Positions 43,667 to 52,311 of a stretch of DNA of 62,295 bases are shown here, piece by piece. This stretch comes from Chitinophagaceae bacterium (GTDB lineage: Bacteria; Bacteroidota; Bacteroidia; Chitinophagales; Chitinophagaceae). Location: assembly GCA_019638595.1 (NCBI GenBank), contig JAHBTJ010000034.1, positions 1 through 62,295 of the forward strand, in the 5' to 3' direction. Within the stretch, counting starts at the first letter, position 1. Each line of letters starts with the position of its first letter. The translations under genes and the position numbers were made by a program. The notes beneath the pieces were generated by a model. That model ran no database searches and was not told the origin of the DNA. It was given only the letters and a program-made list of their open reading frames with translations.

Positions 43667-43685
43667 TTCAGAATTTCTTCGAAAT
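43667..43685 (+). promoter_or_regulatory. Putative OmpR-type operator, site 1 (locus A regulator)
   Basis: TTCAGAATTTCTTCGAAAT: two half-sites TTCnnAAT/TTCnAAAT separated by TTC, an 11-bp period. It ends 7 bases before a -7 element TAAATTTG (43693-43700). The same arrangement recurs at 45704, 54880 and 55666. Confidence 0.65.
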
Positions 43686-43692
43686 AGGATTT

Positions 43693-43700
43693 TAAATTTG
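43693..43700 (+). promoter_or_regulatory. Predicted -7 promoter element of the locus A regulator
   Basis: TAAATTTG matches TAnnTTTG exactly, four bases before the ATG at 43705, so the mRNA is probably leaderless or nearly so. The 334 bases from 43371 to 43704 otherwise show nothing recognised. Confidence 0.55.
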
Positions 43701-43704
43701 TAGT

Positions 43705-44379
43705 ATGAAAATCCTGCTAATAGAAGATGAAAAAGAGCTTGCCCTAAGTATTGTAGAATACCTTTCAAGGGAAAGCTACTTATGTGAGGTGGCTTCTACC
43801 TTTACTGAAGCGATGAAAAAAATAGAAGTATTTGATTATGATTGTATTTTGCTGGATATAACGCTTCCGGATGGTAATGGTTTAAAAATTTTAGAAGAAC
43901 TAAAGAAAGAAAATAAGCAGGACGGTGTTATTATTATTTCTGCCCGGAACTCGTTGGATGATAAGATTAAAGGATTGCAGATCGGCGCAGATGACTATCT
44001 TACGAAGCCATTTCACCTGTCGGAATTAACCGCCCGCATATACTCCCTGATAAGAAGAAGGCAATTTAATAATTCCAATATTGTACGGCAGGGCGAATTG
44101 GAAATAGACCTTCTGGCAAAAAAGGTTTCAGTAAATAAGACTATGGTTGCACTTACAAAAAAAGAATTTGGCTTGCTTATATACTTCATTGGTAATAAAA
44201 ACAGGGTGCTTTCCAAAAGTACCCTGGCTGAACACCTGTCGGGAGATTTCGCGGATATGCTCGACAATCATGACTTTGTATACGCGCACGTAAAGAACCT
44301 GAAGAAGAAGCTGAATGAAGCAGGATGCGAACAATTTTTGAAAACTGTTTACGGTACCGGCTACAAATGGGAAGGATGA
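43705..44379 (+). CDS. OmpR-family response regulator (locus A)
   Basis: 224 residues. Receiver with acid pair LLIEDEKELALS, phosphoacceptor in CILLDITLPDGNG, Ser in IIISARNS and Lys in DDYLTKPFHLSEL, all canonical. Winged-helix DNA-binding domain 128-224 (LTKKEFGLLIYFI, VYAHVKNLKKKLNEAG, VYGTGYKWEG). The gene for its kinase overlaps the stop (ATGA). Operator site 1 sits over its own promoter, suggesting autoregulation. Downstream PAP2 and phosphoethanolamine transferase genes make it the likely analogue of PmrA/BasR-type regulators of lipid A modification, though the sequences are not close enough to claim orthology. Confidence 0.93.
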   Translation: MKILLIEDEKELALSIVEYLSRESYLCEVASTFTEAMKKIEVFDYDCILLDITLPDGNGLKILEELKKENKQDGVIIISARNSLDDKIKGLQIGADDYLTKPFHLSELTARIYSLIRRRQFNNSNIVRQGELEIDLLAKKVSVNKTMVALTKKEFGLLIYFIGNKNRVLSKSTLAEHLSGDFADMLDNHDFVYAHVKNLKKKLNEAGCEQFLKTVYGTGYKWEG

Positions 44380-45659
44380 AAAACCTGTTACAAAAATCAC
44401 TTAAGCAGCTCACGGTATTTGCATTTATTGTTTTTGCGCTGAGTATTCCCTCGTATTTCCTATTGGTAGACTGGATATGGCTGAAAGAATTAGATGAAAA
44501 CAACGAACTTATTGCGGAGAGGATAGAAAATGAATTTAATGAACAAAAGATCAGCAACGAAAAATTAGCTCAAAGCATTCAGTTCTGGAATGAAATACAA
44601 CCTGTAAGTAAGATAGAGCTTATTTACCAGCCGTTATCAAAGGATAGCTTGTATACGGTCATGCGGCCAAATCCATATTCTACAAAAGAAGCTATTGACC
44701 GCTTTCGTGGTTTAAAGACCAGTATTAAGATCAATGATCAGGATTATTCGCTTGTTGTTGAAACGAATGTTGAAGAAACCGAAGAAACCGTTGCTTATAT
44801 TGCTATGGTTACGTTGCTGTTTTTCCTGATTTTGGTAATTGGTTTCTGGATATTGAATAGAAGGTTTTCAAAAAAATTATGGCAACCCTTTCAGGATACT
44901 TTGCAGCAATTAAAATCATTTCAGCTAAACAGCCAAAAGCCAATTCAGTTTCAGGATACCGATACTATAGAATTTGCTGAATTGAATGCAACGCTGGACA
45001 AGCTTCTTCAACATAGTATTACTACTTACAGAAATCAAAAGGAATTTACGGAAAATGCTTCCCATGAGCTGCAGACACCGTTAGCGATCCTGAAAAATAA
45101 GCTGGATATTTTACTGCAAAGTGATGACCTGACCGAAAGGCAATATCATATTGCAGAAGAAATGAACAAGGCCCTGGTAAGAAGTTCGCGGATAAACAAA
45201 AACCTCTTGTTGCTTGTAAAAATTGAGAACAGCCAGTTCGATCGTTCAGAACTTATCGGGTTTGATACCATAGTGCTTCAAAGTATAGATGCTTTACAGG
45301 AGCATTTTAAGGAGAAAAAAATAGATGTAAGCACTGATATTCATTCAAATATTGAAGTAAAAGGCAATAGTAGCTTAACCGAGGTTTTGATCAGCAATCT
45401 TTTGATCAATGCCATCCGTCATACTCTTCCGGAAGGTTCTATAAGGATAACTGTATCAAAATTTGCTTTTGAAGTTTCCAATTCAGGAGAACAACCTCTT
45501 AGTCCGGATTTATTGTTCAAGAGATTTTCAAGAATGTCTGCGGATAACCGGGGCAGTGGCTTAGGGCTTTCAATCGTTCAGGAAATATGCAAGCTTCATG
45601 GCTGGACAGTGAAATATGACTTCGGAAATAATGCGCATCTCTTTTCCGTAAAATTTTAG
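44376..45659 (+). CDS. Sensor histidine kinase (locus A)
   Basis: 427 residues from ATG 44376, which overlaps the regulator stop in ATGA; an upstream in-frame ATG at 44325 is unlikely. Membrane helices at about 12-32 (VFAFIVFALSIPSYFLLVDW) and 145-165 (MVTLLFFLILVIGFWIL) enclose a periplasmic sensor of 110 residues. HisKA: FTENASHELQTPLAILKNKL. HATPase: ISNLLINAIRHTLPEG and RGSGLGLSIVQEICKLHGW; the G1 box reads NSGEQPL rather than DxGxG. It should phosphorylate the adjacent regulator. Similar sensors respond to envelope stress or cationic peptides, which is inference. Confidence 0.92.
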   Translation: MKNLLQKSLKQLTVFAFIVFALSIPSYFLLVDWIWLKELDENNELIAERIENEFNEQKISNEKLAQSIQFWNEIQPVSKIELIYQPLSKDSLYTVMRPNPYSTKEAIDRFRGLKTSIKINDQDYSLVVETNVEETEETVAYIAMVTLLFFLILVIGFWILNRRFSKKLWQPFQDTLQQLKSFQLNSQKPIQFQDTDTIEFAELNATLDKLLQHSITTYRNQKEFTENASHELQTPLAILKNKLDILLQSDDLTERQYHIAEEMNKALVRSSRINKNLLLLVKIENSQFDRSELIGFDTIVLQSIDALQEHFKEKKIDVSTDIHSNIEVKGNSSLTEVLISNLLINAIRHTLPEGSIRITVSKFAFEVSNSGEQPLSPDLLFKRFSRMSADNRGSGLGLSIVQEICKLHGWTVKYDFGNNAHLFSVKF

Positions 45660-45703
45660 ACGGACTGCAAAACAGCTATTTTGTTGTTTTAAGAAAATCT
45701 AGC

Positions 45704-45722
45704 TTCAAAATTTCTTCTAAAT
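45704..45722 (+). promoter_or_regulatory. Putative OmpR-type operator, site 2 (lipid A module of locus A)
   Basis: TTCAAAATTTCTTCTAAAT, followed after 8 bases by TACTTTAC (45731-45738), a near match to the -7 element, then the small membrane gene at 45761. It gives the PAP2/transferase genes their own regulated promoter after the kinase. Confidence 0.65.
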
Positions 45723-45760
45723 TGACCCGGTACTTTACCTCGTTTTTTAACGGGTAAAAT

Positions 45761-46018
45761 ATGCTTATCAGGAAGAGATTACTTAATCTTATTAACAGCA
45801 GGTTTTCTACATTGTCTATAATTGTAGGATTGTATGTAACGATTTCACTTCTCACAAGATTACCTCTTACTGTTTCCCAAAGTTGGATTGGTTCATTGGC
45901 AGATAAGATTCATATGTGCTGCTATCTTTCACTTGTCCTAATCATTATCTCTTTTGCCGTACCGGCAGAGCGATATTTTAACCTGTCAAGCACGCAGGAA
46001 CCCAAATTAAAACTATAA
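45761..46018 (+). CDS. Small membrane protein, unknown
   Basis: 85 residues with two membrane segments (TLSIIVGLYVTISLLTRLPL and CYLSLVLIIISFAVPAERYF). The first segment with LLTR resembles the N-terminus of LTA-synthase-like or phosphoethanolamine-transferase membrane enzymes, so it may be a small accessory protein or an N-terminal remnant of such an enzyme. It is the first gene after operator site 2 and is followed after 48 bases by the PAP2 phosphatase. Confidence 0.6.
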   Translation: MLIRKRLLNLINSRFSTLSIIVGLYVTISLLTRLPLTVSQSWIGSLADKIHMCCYLSLVLIIISFAVPAERYFNLSSTQEPKLKL

Positions 46019-46066
46019 AAACAATTGCACTTGTTAAATAAGTAAACCCGAAAACCCAAAGATATA

Positions 46067-46903
46067 ATGAACAAAAATATTGTTAGCAATTATTCAAGGC
46101 TCAGGGCAATTCTGTTTTCTTTACCCATATTTTTGTTAATTACAATTGCTTTATTTCTGTATAGCCAGGATGCTTTATGTGTTGATAGATATGTACAAGT
46201 TCAAAAGGATAGCTTCTTTTCTATCAATCATTATTTAGGGCAGTATCCCAATCTCCAGCTTAATCTTACCCAATTGGGAGATTGCATGCTTCTTTTATCG
46301 TTTTTAAGTATATTTATTGTGTATGCCCCAAAACTCTGGGAGGCTTTAATTTCAGCTTTACTGGTTTCTGTTCTGTTTTCCAGTTCACTGAAGAGAATAT
46401 TTGGAATACCAAGGCCCGCAGAACTGTTGGATAATAACAGTTTTATAATCGTCGGAAAAAAAGTATCTGGATTCAGCAGCTTGCCTTCCGGGCACTCCAT
46501 TACGGTTTTTACTGTATTTACAGTGCTGCTGTTTGCATTTATGCCTCAAAGGTTGAAATATAAAATTTCATGGTTTTTTTTCATAATCACTATGGGGTTG
46601 ATACTTGCCTTTACGAGAGTAGGCGTGGGAGCGCATTATCCTATAGATGTTATAGTAGGCTGTATTATAGGATATATTTCAGGGCTTGTAGGTATTTTTA
46701 TTAGCCGGGAATATAATATCTGGGCTTGGGTTAGCAACAGGAAAACCTATCCTTTTTTTATTTTATTGTTTCTGATTTGTTGTGTTTTATTAATCCACAA
46801 AATAATTAATGAAAACCTGATAATATTTTATTTGTCATTTATCAGCCTGGTTATTTCGCTATATAAAATCATTAGAGTGTATGCTAAAAATATTAAAAAC
46901 TGA
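46067..46903 (+). CDS. PAP2-family membrane phosphatase (locus A)
   Basis: 278 residues, about seven membrane helices. The three PAP2 motifs are in order: KRIFGIPRPAELL (KxxxxxxRP), FSSLPSGHSITVF (PSGH) and TRVGVGAHYPIDVIVG (SRx5HxxxD variant). The family removes phosphate from lipids such as undecaprenyl-PP or lipid A (LpxE/LpxF type). Its 3' end overlaps the phosphoethanolamine transferase gene by 23 bases, so both act in one pathway; dephosphorylation of lipid A before or together with ethanolamine addition is the simplest reading. Confidence 0.88.
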   Translation: MNKNIVSNYSRLRAILFSLPIFLLITIALFLYSQDALCVDRYVQVQKDSFFSINHYLGQYPNLQLNLTQLGDCMLLLSFLSIFIVYAPKLWEALISALLVSVLFSSSLKRIFGIPRPAELLDNNSFIIVGKKVSGFSSLPSGHSITVFTVFTVLLFAFMPQRLKYKISWFFFIITMGLILAFTRVGVGAHYPIDVIVGCIIGYISGLVGIFISREYNIWAWVSNRKTYPFFILLFLICCVLLIHKIINENLIIFYLSFISLVISLYKIIRVYAKNIKN

Positions 46904-48410
46904 CTTTCAGATAACTCATTTTGTTTTATTAATGAGTTTTCTGAATTTTTTATTTTTTCATTTTCCGTTTTATGCTTTTGTCTTTAATAACCTTGATTAT
47001 AAAAGTTTGAGCGGCATTATTGCAATTATAAGTTTAATGATTTTAATGCTGGTTGTAAATGCTTTTGTTTTTTGCCTGATATTTTTTCTCTCTCGTTTTG
47101 TTGGAAAATTTTTACTGGCCTTATTTTTTATTATCAATTCGATTTCGGTTTACTTTATTAATACTTACAATGTTATAATAGATGAAAGTATGATTGGTAA
47201 CGTGATCAACAGCAATTATGAAGAGGCCAGCAGCTTCTTTTCAATTAAATTGATTGTATACATAATGCTGCTGGGTGTTATTCCCGGTATTTACATCATT
47301 AAAGCGAAAATAATAAACATAACATGGAAGAGGTTTTTGGTCACTTCTTCTCTTACCTTATTATTTATAGCCATCCTGGCATTTGCTAATTCGAGCCACT
47401 GGCTATGGATTGATAAAAATTCAAAACAACTGGGAGGGCTTGCAATGCCCTGGTCTTATTCCGTAAACACTTCGCTTTATTATATTCATCAGCATCAAAA
47501 AAATAAAAAAGAAATTGTATTACCGGATGCCACTATAAAAGACAATGAGAAGTCGGTTATTGTTTTAGTTATAGGAGAATCTGCAAGAAAACAAAATTTT
47601 TCTTTGTATGGTTACGGGAGAAACACGAATCCGCTGCTTTCCCAAACGCGGAATGTATTTCATTTTGACGCTACTTCCTGTGCTACATACACCACCGCGG
47701 GCGTAAAATGTATATTGGAGCATACTAATACCGATGATCTATATGAAATTTTACCCAATTATTTATACAGGAATAATGTAGAAGTTATTTGGAGAACCAC
47801 AAACAGGGGAGAACCCCCCGTTCATATAGAAAGCTATCAAACAAGGGAGGCTTTAATGCTGAATTGTAAAGGCGAAGCATGTAATTACGATGAAATCCTT
47901 TTAACGGGATTAAAAGAACAAATACTAGCCAGTAAAAAGAATAAAATATTGATAATACTGCACACAAGCACCAGTCATGGCCCTACATATAGTAAGAAAT
48001 ATCCACCTCAATTTGAAACTTTCAAGCCCGTTTGTAATAGTGTTGAATTGGGAAATTGTTCTCAAAATGAACTGATCAACGCATATGATAATACTATTGT
48101 TTATACTGATTATATCCTGTATACTGTAATTGAAGATTTAAAACAATTAACGGACTATAAAAGCGCGATGCTTTTTGTTGCAGACCACGGAGAATCTTTA
48201 GGAGAAAAAAACCTGTATATGCATGGAATGCCTATAAGTATTGCTCCTAAAGAGCAATATGAGATCCCTTTTATTGTTTGGACATCCGATAGTTCAAAAC
48301 AACTCAAGCCTGATAAAACATTGTCGCAAAACCACGTGTTTCATAGTGTTCTAAATTTTTTAAGCGTACAAAGTCCTGTTTATGATGAGGAGATGAACAT
48401 TTTTAAATAG
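46881..48410 (+). CDS. Phosphoethanolamine transferase, EptA/MCR-like sulfatase family
   Basis: 509 residues. Five N-terminal membrane helices (1-175), then a periplasmic sulfatase-fold domain: VIVLVIGESARKQNFSLYGY (metal Glu), a nucleophile region TSCATYTTAGVKCILE where a Thr replaces the Ser/Cys of sulfatases, ILHTSTSHGPTYSKKYPP, and FVADHGESLGEKNLYMHG (metal Asp-His). The Cys pairs (SC..KC, CKGEAC, C..C) fit disulfides of EptA. The enzyme moves phosphoethanolamine from phosphatidylethanolamine to lipid A phosphates, lowering surface negative charge; together with the PAP2 gene and two-component pair it makes a polymyxin-response-like module. Confidence 0.9.
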   Translation: MLKILKTDFQITHFVLLMSFLNFLFFHFPFYAFVFNNLDYKSLSGIIAIISLMILMLVVNAFVFCLIFFLSRFVGKFLLALFFIINSISVYFINTYNVIIDESMIGNVINSNYEEASSFFSIKLIVYIMLLGVIPGIYIIKAKIINITWKRFLVTSSLTLLFIAILAFANSSHWLWIDKNSKQLGGLAMPWSYSVNTSLYYIHQHQKNKKEIVLPDATIKDNEKSVIVLVIGESARKQNFSLYGYGRNTNPLLSQTRNVFHFDATSCATYTTAGVKCILEHTNTDDLYEILPNYLYRNNVEVIWRTTNRGEPPVHIESYQTREALMLNCKGEACNYDEILLTGLKEQILASKKNKILIILHTSTSHGPTYSKKYPPQFETFKPVCNSVELGNCSQNELINAYDNTIVYTDYILYTVIEDLKQLTDYKSAMLFVADHGESLGEKNLYMHGMPISIAPKEQYEIPFIVWTSDSSKQLKPDKTLSQNHVFHSVLNFLSVQSPVYDEEMNIFK

Positions 48411-48459
48411 CGGGCTAAAGAATAGCGCCTTTTAACTTGGGGATAGATAGCTTGAAAAA

Positions 48460-50901
48460 TTATAATTTGAATTGAAGCGTTACATAAAGATTACGCTTAT
48501 CTGACGGCAAAATTCCAGGCCCGGGATAGCCATCGGCACGCCTCGTAAAATAGCGCCCGTTCGTAAGATTATTAACTCCTCCAAAAATGGTGAACGCCCT
48601 CCAGTTATACCTTACACTAATATCCATTACATGAAATGCCGGGATGGCGCCGTCTACCGCCGTAGGCGTTTCTTCCGTATTGGTGGCATCTGAATATTGT
48701 TTAGCCTGGTAAGCATATTGAAAAGAAATATTAAAACGATTGTTACCAAATGATGTGCCGGTGCGAAAAGTGAACGGCGGTACATTCTCAACCAGTTTAT
48801 CAGCAATCGCCGTATTCTTCGTGTTTACGTACCTGGCATCTATCACTGCCAAAGCTGTATACAGATTCAGCTTGTACCTGGCTCTGCCACCGGAAATGGC
48901 TTTCAGGATATCGCCATCCAATAATATTTCAGTACCTATATTCCGGCTGTCGGATACATTGGTGCGCAAACGATAAGTCATAAAATCCTGGTCTCTTGTA
49001 AATATAGAGCCGATCCTGTCATTATACTTCAGATAAAATCCGCTGATGTCAACGTATAACCAATTACTGACGGTTCCTCTGAAGCCGAGATCAATATTAT
49101 AGCCTGTTTCATCTCTCAACGTAGAGTCCACCCGTGCGTTCTGATTGATGACTCTTATATCGTTAAAATTAATGGAACGATAGTTTTGTGAAATATTAGC
49201 ATATAGTTCCTTATTACCGGTAAATTTCCAGGCAGTGCCGATACCCAAAAGGATAAATGATCTTGGATTTGATCTGTGTTCAACGATTTTATCATCGTCT
49301 ACGAATATATTTTTTTTGTAGTAGTACCCGTTTGCCTTTGTATCAATATATTCAAAACGCATTCCCGGCGTAACAGTCCAGCGCCGGTTGATCTGGAACA
49401 CATTTTCGGCAAAAGCTGCAATATTGGTTCCCGGGAACCGGTAGCTGGATTTATTCGGTTCTTCGCCGGTAAACTCAAAATCAGGACCGTCGCCATTATT
49501 ACCATCTCCCTGCTTTCTGTTGGTAAGCCCTTTGTAAACACGTGTGCCTATTAGAAAAGTACTTGCTGTTGTTTTAAACAATTTGTACTGGTGAATAAAC
49601 CGCAACTCAGAGCCGGAATTGCTGTACACATCCGACATAAAATCCCTGTTACCGCCATCATCCGGGCGATTAATATAACTAAGGTTTCCAAGCGCATCCC
49701 TCCCTCCCTGAAGAGTATAATTCCGCCAGTTCAGCTTTGTATGATCGTTAAACTGATAGTCAAAAGACAGGCTGATCAAATTCCAGTTCACCCTAAACCA
49801 GTTCCTTGCTCTTACGGATACGGATGGATCTTCCCTGAACTGGGCATCTGTAAGCCCGCCGGGCTGTTTGGCCAGGTATTGCATTAATGTATATTCGCCG
49901 GTTATTTTAAACTTGTTGCTTACATTATAGGCAACATGCGCATACCCGCTGTGCTGGTTATAATGACTGTTGGGTCGCCAGTCATCCCCTAACTTATATT
50001 GATAAAATCCGTAATAGTTTAGTCTTCCTTTTGCAACGGTTCCGCCAATGCTGTTAAAGCTGTTGAAAAAGCCGTAGCTGCCGATTGTTTGTCGTGAAGT
50101 AAGTTCAAATGGTTTCTCTTTAGGACCTTCTTTCATAACAAAATTAACAAGGCCTCCAAATTGAGGTCCGTATTGCAAACTGGCCGCGCCACGCACAATT
50201 TCTATTCTGTCAACTGCTTCAGACGACGGGGTATAATAGCTTTCAGGATAACCAAGCGCGTCGGCGCTGATATCGTAACCATTCTGCCGGATGTTGAAGT
50301 TAGATGAGCGATTTGGACTAAGCCCTCTACCTCCAATACCTAACTGCAGGCCACCGCGGTCATATTCCCATATATTCAGTCCGGGGATGCGTGCGTAGAT
50401 CTGCCGGGTATTATTAGAAGCCAGGTTTGCATTCAGGTTCTTTACATTAATTAATTCGGTTTTCTTTCCCGCGTAAATACTGGTTCCAACAACATCTTTT
50501 AATCTGCCGGATACTGCTTCATTTTGATTAGATGAAACAATTACAGCATCAAGCTCTTTTATTTCCAGATCACTATTCGTAAATCTAAAATCAACTACAA
50601 TATTCCCGTTTTTCAATTCAACCTGCTCCTGTTTTGGCCTGTACCCGGTAATCGTAGCGGTTATTTCATAAACGGCAGGCGATAGTTTACTTATACGGAA
50701 GAAACCATTTTCATTCGTTAACTTTTGCTCGTTCAGCGGCATAATTTTGATCGTGGCATATTGAACGGGTTCATCTGAAGCCGTTACTGTTCCGCTGATG
50801 CTGTACTGGGCGTGCAGCAGGCAAGGGGAAGTCATTAATGCAACAACGTATAGCCATTGTAGTAATGTTGTATATTTTATATATTTAAACTGGTAAGTCA
50901 T
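48460..50901 (-). CDS. TonB-dependent outer-membrane receptor, FecA-like
   Basis: 813 residues with signal peptide (LLQWLYVVALMTSPCLLHAQ). Residues 32-118 are a CarboxypepD_reg-like domain (YSISGTVTASDEPVQYATIK), then a plug (VVGTSIYAGKKTELINVKNL, GIGGRGLSPNRSSNFNIRQN, IEIVRGAASLQYGPQFGGLV) and a 22-strand-type barrel ending in GILPSDKRNLYVTLQFKL with terminal aromatic/Leu as needed for insertion. The plug style resembles FecA-type iron(III)-chelate receptors. It is the last gene of a leftward operon with HTTM, imelysin and DUF4856 genes, a set linked to iron. Confidence 0.93.
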   Translation of the reverse strand: MTYQFKYIKYTTLLQWLYVVALMTSPCLLHAQYSISGTVTASDEPVQYATIKIMPLNEQKLTNENGFFRISKLSPAVYEITATITGYRPKQEQVELKNGNIVVDFRFTNSDLEIKELDAVIVSSNQNEAVSGRLKDVVGTSIYAGKKTELINVKNLNANLASNNTRQIYARIPGLNIWEYDRGGLQLGIGGRGLSPNRSSNFNIRQNGYDISADALGYPESYYTPSSEAVDRIEIVRGAASLQYGPQFGGLVNFVMKEGPKEKPFELTSRQTIGSYGFFNSFNSIGGTVAKGRLNYYGFYQYKLGDDWRPNSHYNQHSGYAHVAYNVSNKFKITGEYTLMQYLAKQPGGLTDAQFREDPSVSVRARNWFRVNWNLISLSFDYQFNDHTKLNWRNYTLQGGRDALGNLSYINRPDDGGNRDFMSDVYSNSGSELRFIHQYKLFKTTASTFLIGTRVYKGLTNRKQGDGNNGDGPDFEFTGEEPNKSSYRFPGTNIAAFAENVFQINRRWTVTPGMRFEYIDTKANGYYYKKNIFVDDDKIVEHRSNPRSFILLGIGTAWKFTGNKELYANISQNYRSINFNDIRVINQNARVDSTLRDETGYNIDLGFRGTVSNWLYVDISGFYLKYNDRIGSIFTRDQDFMTYRLRTNVSDSRNIGTEILLDGDILKAISGGRARYKLNLYTALAVIDARYVNTKNTAIADKLVENVPPFTFRTGTSFGNNRFNISFQYAYQAKQYSDATNTEETPTAVDGAIPAFHVMDISVRYNWRAFTIFGGVNNLTNGRYFTRRADGYPGPGILPSDKRNLYVTLQFKL

Positions 50902-50913
50902 AAATTATTTTCT

Positions 50914-52311
50914 TTATCGTGTATAGGGAAGTATCCAATTGTAATGTTTCCAGCTCAATTGCCGCTGCGCAAGATTGACCGTGCTGTCAATAAACAATTG
51001 AGATGGTGTTCCATTGAGCGTAACATAAATCTCACCATACACTTCAGGTTTTTTTATATCACGTTTCTTATATTCATCTGCTAAATGATGCGCATACTTT
51101 AAAATCAGATCCGGCTGTGTACTCATCATTTTCTCCTGCAACGGCGTTAAAAACTGAGCGTTATTCACTTCGTATATCTTATCAGCATCTTTTACCCTAA
51201 AAATGGCATTCCCTGCCTTTTCCATTAACATTACCCGCCAGGAAAACCTGTATCCTTCCTCGCTCCAAAACAAATGATCGGGATAGAACAGAAAACGAAG
51301 TGGTATAATGATCTGAAGGAAAATGTAGATGCTCATCCCGATGTATAGCGGTTTATAAAACCGAAAGCGATGCATGTTGGTTGAGTTAGGTGCCGAAATC
51401 AATAGCGTATCCCCTGTTAACCGAAACAATAACTTCTTATGAAAATCGCTTGAAAAGAAGATAAGGGTTGATGCAATCATTACATAAGGAAACATACCAA
51501 TACCAGGAAAGAAGATTGCTGTAGCAACGTGGAAGATAAGCACGAATACATAGGCGAAGGATCTGGTTTTTCGATTAAGCAAAAAGAAAACGATGAGCGA
51601 ATCGTATATCGCTCCAAACCAGGAGAAAAGATAGGCGACCCATTCTTCATACATATACTTACCAACAACGGGTAAATGCGATTTTGCAGGCAGCCAGGTA
51701 CGCATAGGTTCTGCAAGTATCAGCCAGTCGTAATTGAGCTTTGCCAGTCCGGCAAAAATGTACACTATCGCGAGCTGGAAACGTAGCATACCTACCGTAA
51801 ATAAGGAGACATGTGCTTTTTTAATGGAAGGTCTGAGGTATGCATCAAGTGAAAAAAAACGATTGGCGGGCAACCATATCATAATAAAAGCAACAAGGCT
51901 GATAAAATAATAGTGGTTGAGATAGGTGGTTACATCAATCAGTTCAACATACGTGAACCCCAGGAAGAAAGTAATGGCTGCTATGCGGTAAAAAAGACCT
52001 AATGTAATGAGGATGGTTGAAATAACAATTATGGCGAACAGGATATACATACCAGGGTTCCCGAGCGGCGTTACCCACTCAAAGCCCCAGTAATTAAAAT
52101 GAAATTTGGGAAGTATATAAACGGCTTCAATCCATCCCCGCCACCAGAAACGTATAAGACTGAAACACATGAGCAAACCAAAAATGATGCGAAAACTAAC
52201 TAACGGCGCTATAGAAATCTGTTGATTCCATTTAATGCTGCAACACTTAAACAACGACGGCTTGCCAGGGTTGCACACTTCTTCTGTTTTAAAGCGCTGA
52301 TTAATCTCCAT
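50914..52311 (-). CDS. HTTM-domain membrane protein (vitamin K gamma-carboxylase-like)
   Basis: 465 residues with the HTTM architecture: multiple helices from residue 30 (ISIAPLVSFRIIFGLLMCFS), a DVTTYLNHYYFISLVAFIMI segment with the conserved NHYY, ANRFFSLDAYLRP, and a C-terminal soluble part. Related to vitamin K-dependent gamma-carboxylase, but bacterial HTTM proteins have no proven activity. Its start overlaps the imelysin stop by 11 bases and it lies 12 bases before the TonB receptor, so it belongs to the iron-type operon. Confidence 0.88.
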   Translation of the reverse strand: MEINQRFKTEEVCNPGKPSLFKCCSIKWNQQISIAPLVSFRIIFGLLMCFSLIRFWWRGWIEAVYILPKFHFNYWGFEWVTPLGNPGMYILFAIIVISTILITLGLFYRIAAITFFLGFTYVELIDVTTYLNHYYFISLVAFIMIWLPANRFFSLDAYLRPSIKKAHVSLFTVGMLRFQLAIVYIFAGLAKLNYDWLILAEPMRTWLPAKSHLPVVGKYMYEEWVAYLFSWFGAIYDSLIVFFLLNRKTRSFAYVFVLIFHVATAIFFPGIGMFPYVMIASTLIFFSSDFHKKLLFRLTGDTLLISAPNSTNMHRFRFYKPLYIGMSIYIFLQIIIPLRFLFYPDHLFWSEEGYRFSWRVMLMEKAGNAIFRVKDADKIYEVNNAQFLTPLQEKMMSTQPDLILKYAHHLADEYKKRDIKKPEVYGEIYVTLNGTPSQLFIDSTVNLAQRQLSWKHYNWILPYTR

